DNA of 64,000 bases from Psychrobacter sp. 4Bb (GTDB lineage: Bacteria; Pseudomonadota; Gammaproteobacteria; Pseudomonadales; Moraxellaceae), in the NCBI RefSeq assembly GCF_002836735.1, contig NZ_PJAS01000051.1, forward strand, positions 62,001 through 126,000, given 5' to 3'. The notes under the pieces were generated by a model. The model had not been told where the DNA came from. It did not search any database and saw only the letters and a program-made list of their open reading frames with translations. Both the position numbers and the translations under genes were made by a program. Shown piece after piece: positions 63,720 to 64,000 of the stretch. Each line of letters opens with the position of its first letter. Position 1 is the first letter of the stretch.

Positions 63720-64000
63720 TTAAGATAAAGATTTGACATAGGTATAGTGTATTATCTGCGGATTTAGGTGGTTAGGATACTGATCAACACGTTGATAGCC
63801 ATTCTTATCGTAGTACTGATAAGTACATAAAGTGTCTGTATGTGATGCATACGTGGTTACGCCCTGTGCCACGAGATAAGTCTCAAATGCCTGAATTAGC
63901 GTCGCTCCAATACGGTGGCGACGATAGTCAGGATCTACACAGAAGAACTGTAATTCGTTATCAAAATCGACTGTCTTTCGTTTCGCACCAGCCGTTTCTT
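63720..64000 (-). CDS. GNAT-family N-acetyltransferase (5' part beyond window edge)
   Basis: An open frame from the right edge ends at TAA 63720-63722, giving about 93 C-terminal residues. ELQFFCVDPDYRRHRIGATLIQAFETYL is the acetyl-CoA pyrophosphate loop (RRHRIGA) of GNAT enzymes, and YDKNGYQRVDQYP the usual late motif. The substrate is unknown, and the start is outside the window. Confidence 0.8.
   Translation of the reverse strand, partial: ETAGAKRKTVDFDNELQFFCVDPDYRRHRIGATLIQAFETYLVAQGVTTYASHTDTLCTYQYYDKNGYQRVDQYPNHLNPQIIHYTYVKSLS

Noticed and set aside
1-64000. tRNA or rRNA genes
   Set aside because: No cloverleaf-like or rRNA sequence recognised on either strand; a covariance search was not possible.

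Overview
The window looks like chromosomal DNA of a moderately low-GC gammaproteobacterium. Gene content and protein style best fit Psychrobacter (Moraxellaceae), but this is judged by eye and no search was run. I see no rRNA, tRNA, CRISPR array or complete insertion sequence. Mobile-type DNA is limited to short inverted-repeat elements: one family of three ~107-bp copies and one ~290-bp element.

Layout. (1) 1-2388, minus strand: two cell-surface glycosyltransferases, one cut by the window edge and one frameshifted at a 7-bp tandem repeat, followed by almost 1 kb without genes. (2) 3361-9263: a permease + homocysteine S-methyltransferase pair, an MDR oxidoreductase with a frayed C-terminus, a glutathione S-transferase and a LysR regulator. 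(3) 9361-17395: an IclR regulator divergent from an eight-gene cluster with a DUF1445 protein, a biotin carrier, biotin carboxylase, PxpB/PxpC/PxpA (5-oxoprolinase components), an NRAMP-like transporter and a second carrier-like protein without the biotinylated lysine. (4) 17524-20506: CueR and the Cu(I) ATPase CopA behind a MerR-type promoter with a 19-bp spacer. (5) 20929-24158: an unpaired NADAR-family (DarT1-antitoxin-like) protein, a frameshifted LysR gene, DoxX and a LigB-type dioxygenase. (6) 24295-37836: nitrate assimilation, with nirBD on the minus strand and, divergently, a nitrate transporter, a PP2C-phosphatase/Ser-Thr-kinase fusion, an FAD oxidoreductase, the Mo nitrate reductase and a siroheme methyltransferase. 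(7) 37985-40576: LysR, Old Yellow Enzyme and a small membrane protein. (8) 40612-48249: a periplasmic copper-resistance locus (DUF305, CopB, multicopper oxidase CopA, DUF411 lipoprotein, Met-rich cytochrome c, Met/His-rich small protein) divergent from a CopR/CopS two-component system. (9) 48458-59151: mixed metabolism and transport: M14 carboxypeptidase, EamA exporter, MocR regulator with MFS transporter, orphan HicB, several SDR/MDR oxidoreductases, HxlR regulator and a DsbA-like isomerase. (10) 59323-63631: nitrilase-family hydrolase, LysR, DMT transporter and an M24-fold protein whose metal and catalytic residues match the DMSP lyase DddP. A GNAT acetyltransferase is cut by the right edge.

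How the parts work together. Nitrate enters through the MFS carrier, is reduced to nitrite by NasA with electrons relayed through the FAD protein, and is then reduced to ammonium by NirBD, whose siroheme needs the CobA-type methyltransferase. Copper is handled at two levels: CueR/CopA for cytoplasmic Cu(I), and the CopRS-linked set for the periplasm. In the Pxp cluster, biotin carboxylase and carrier genes sit beside KipI/KipA-type subunits, which are homologous to the carboxyltransferase part of urea carboxylase. A split biotin-dependent lactam/amide-activating enzyme is therefore a reasonable hypothesis. Three genes carry frameshifts, recognised because removing or adding a few bases restores family sequence.
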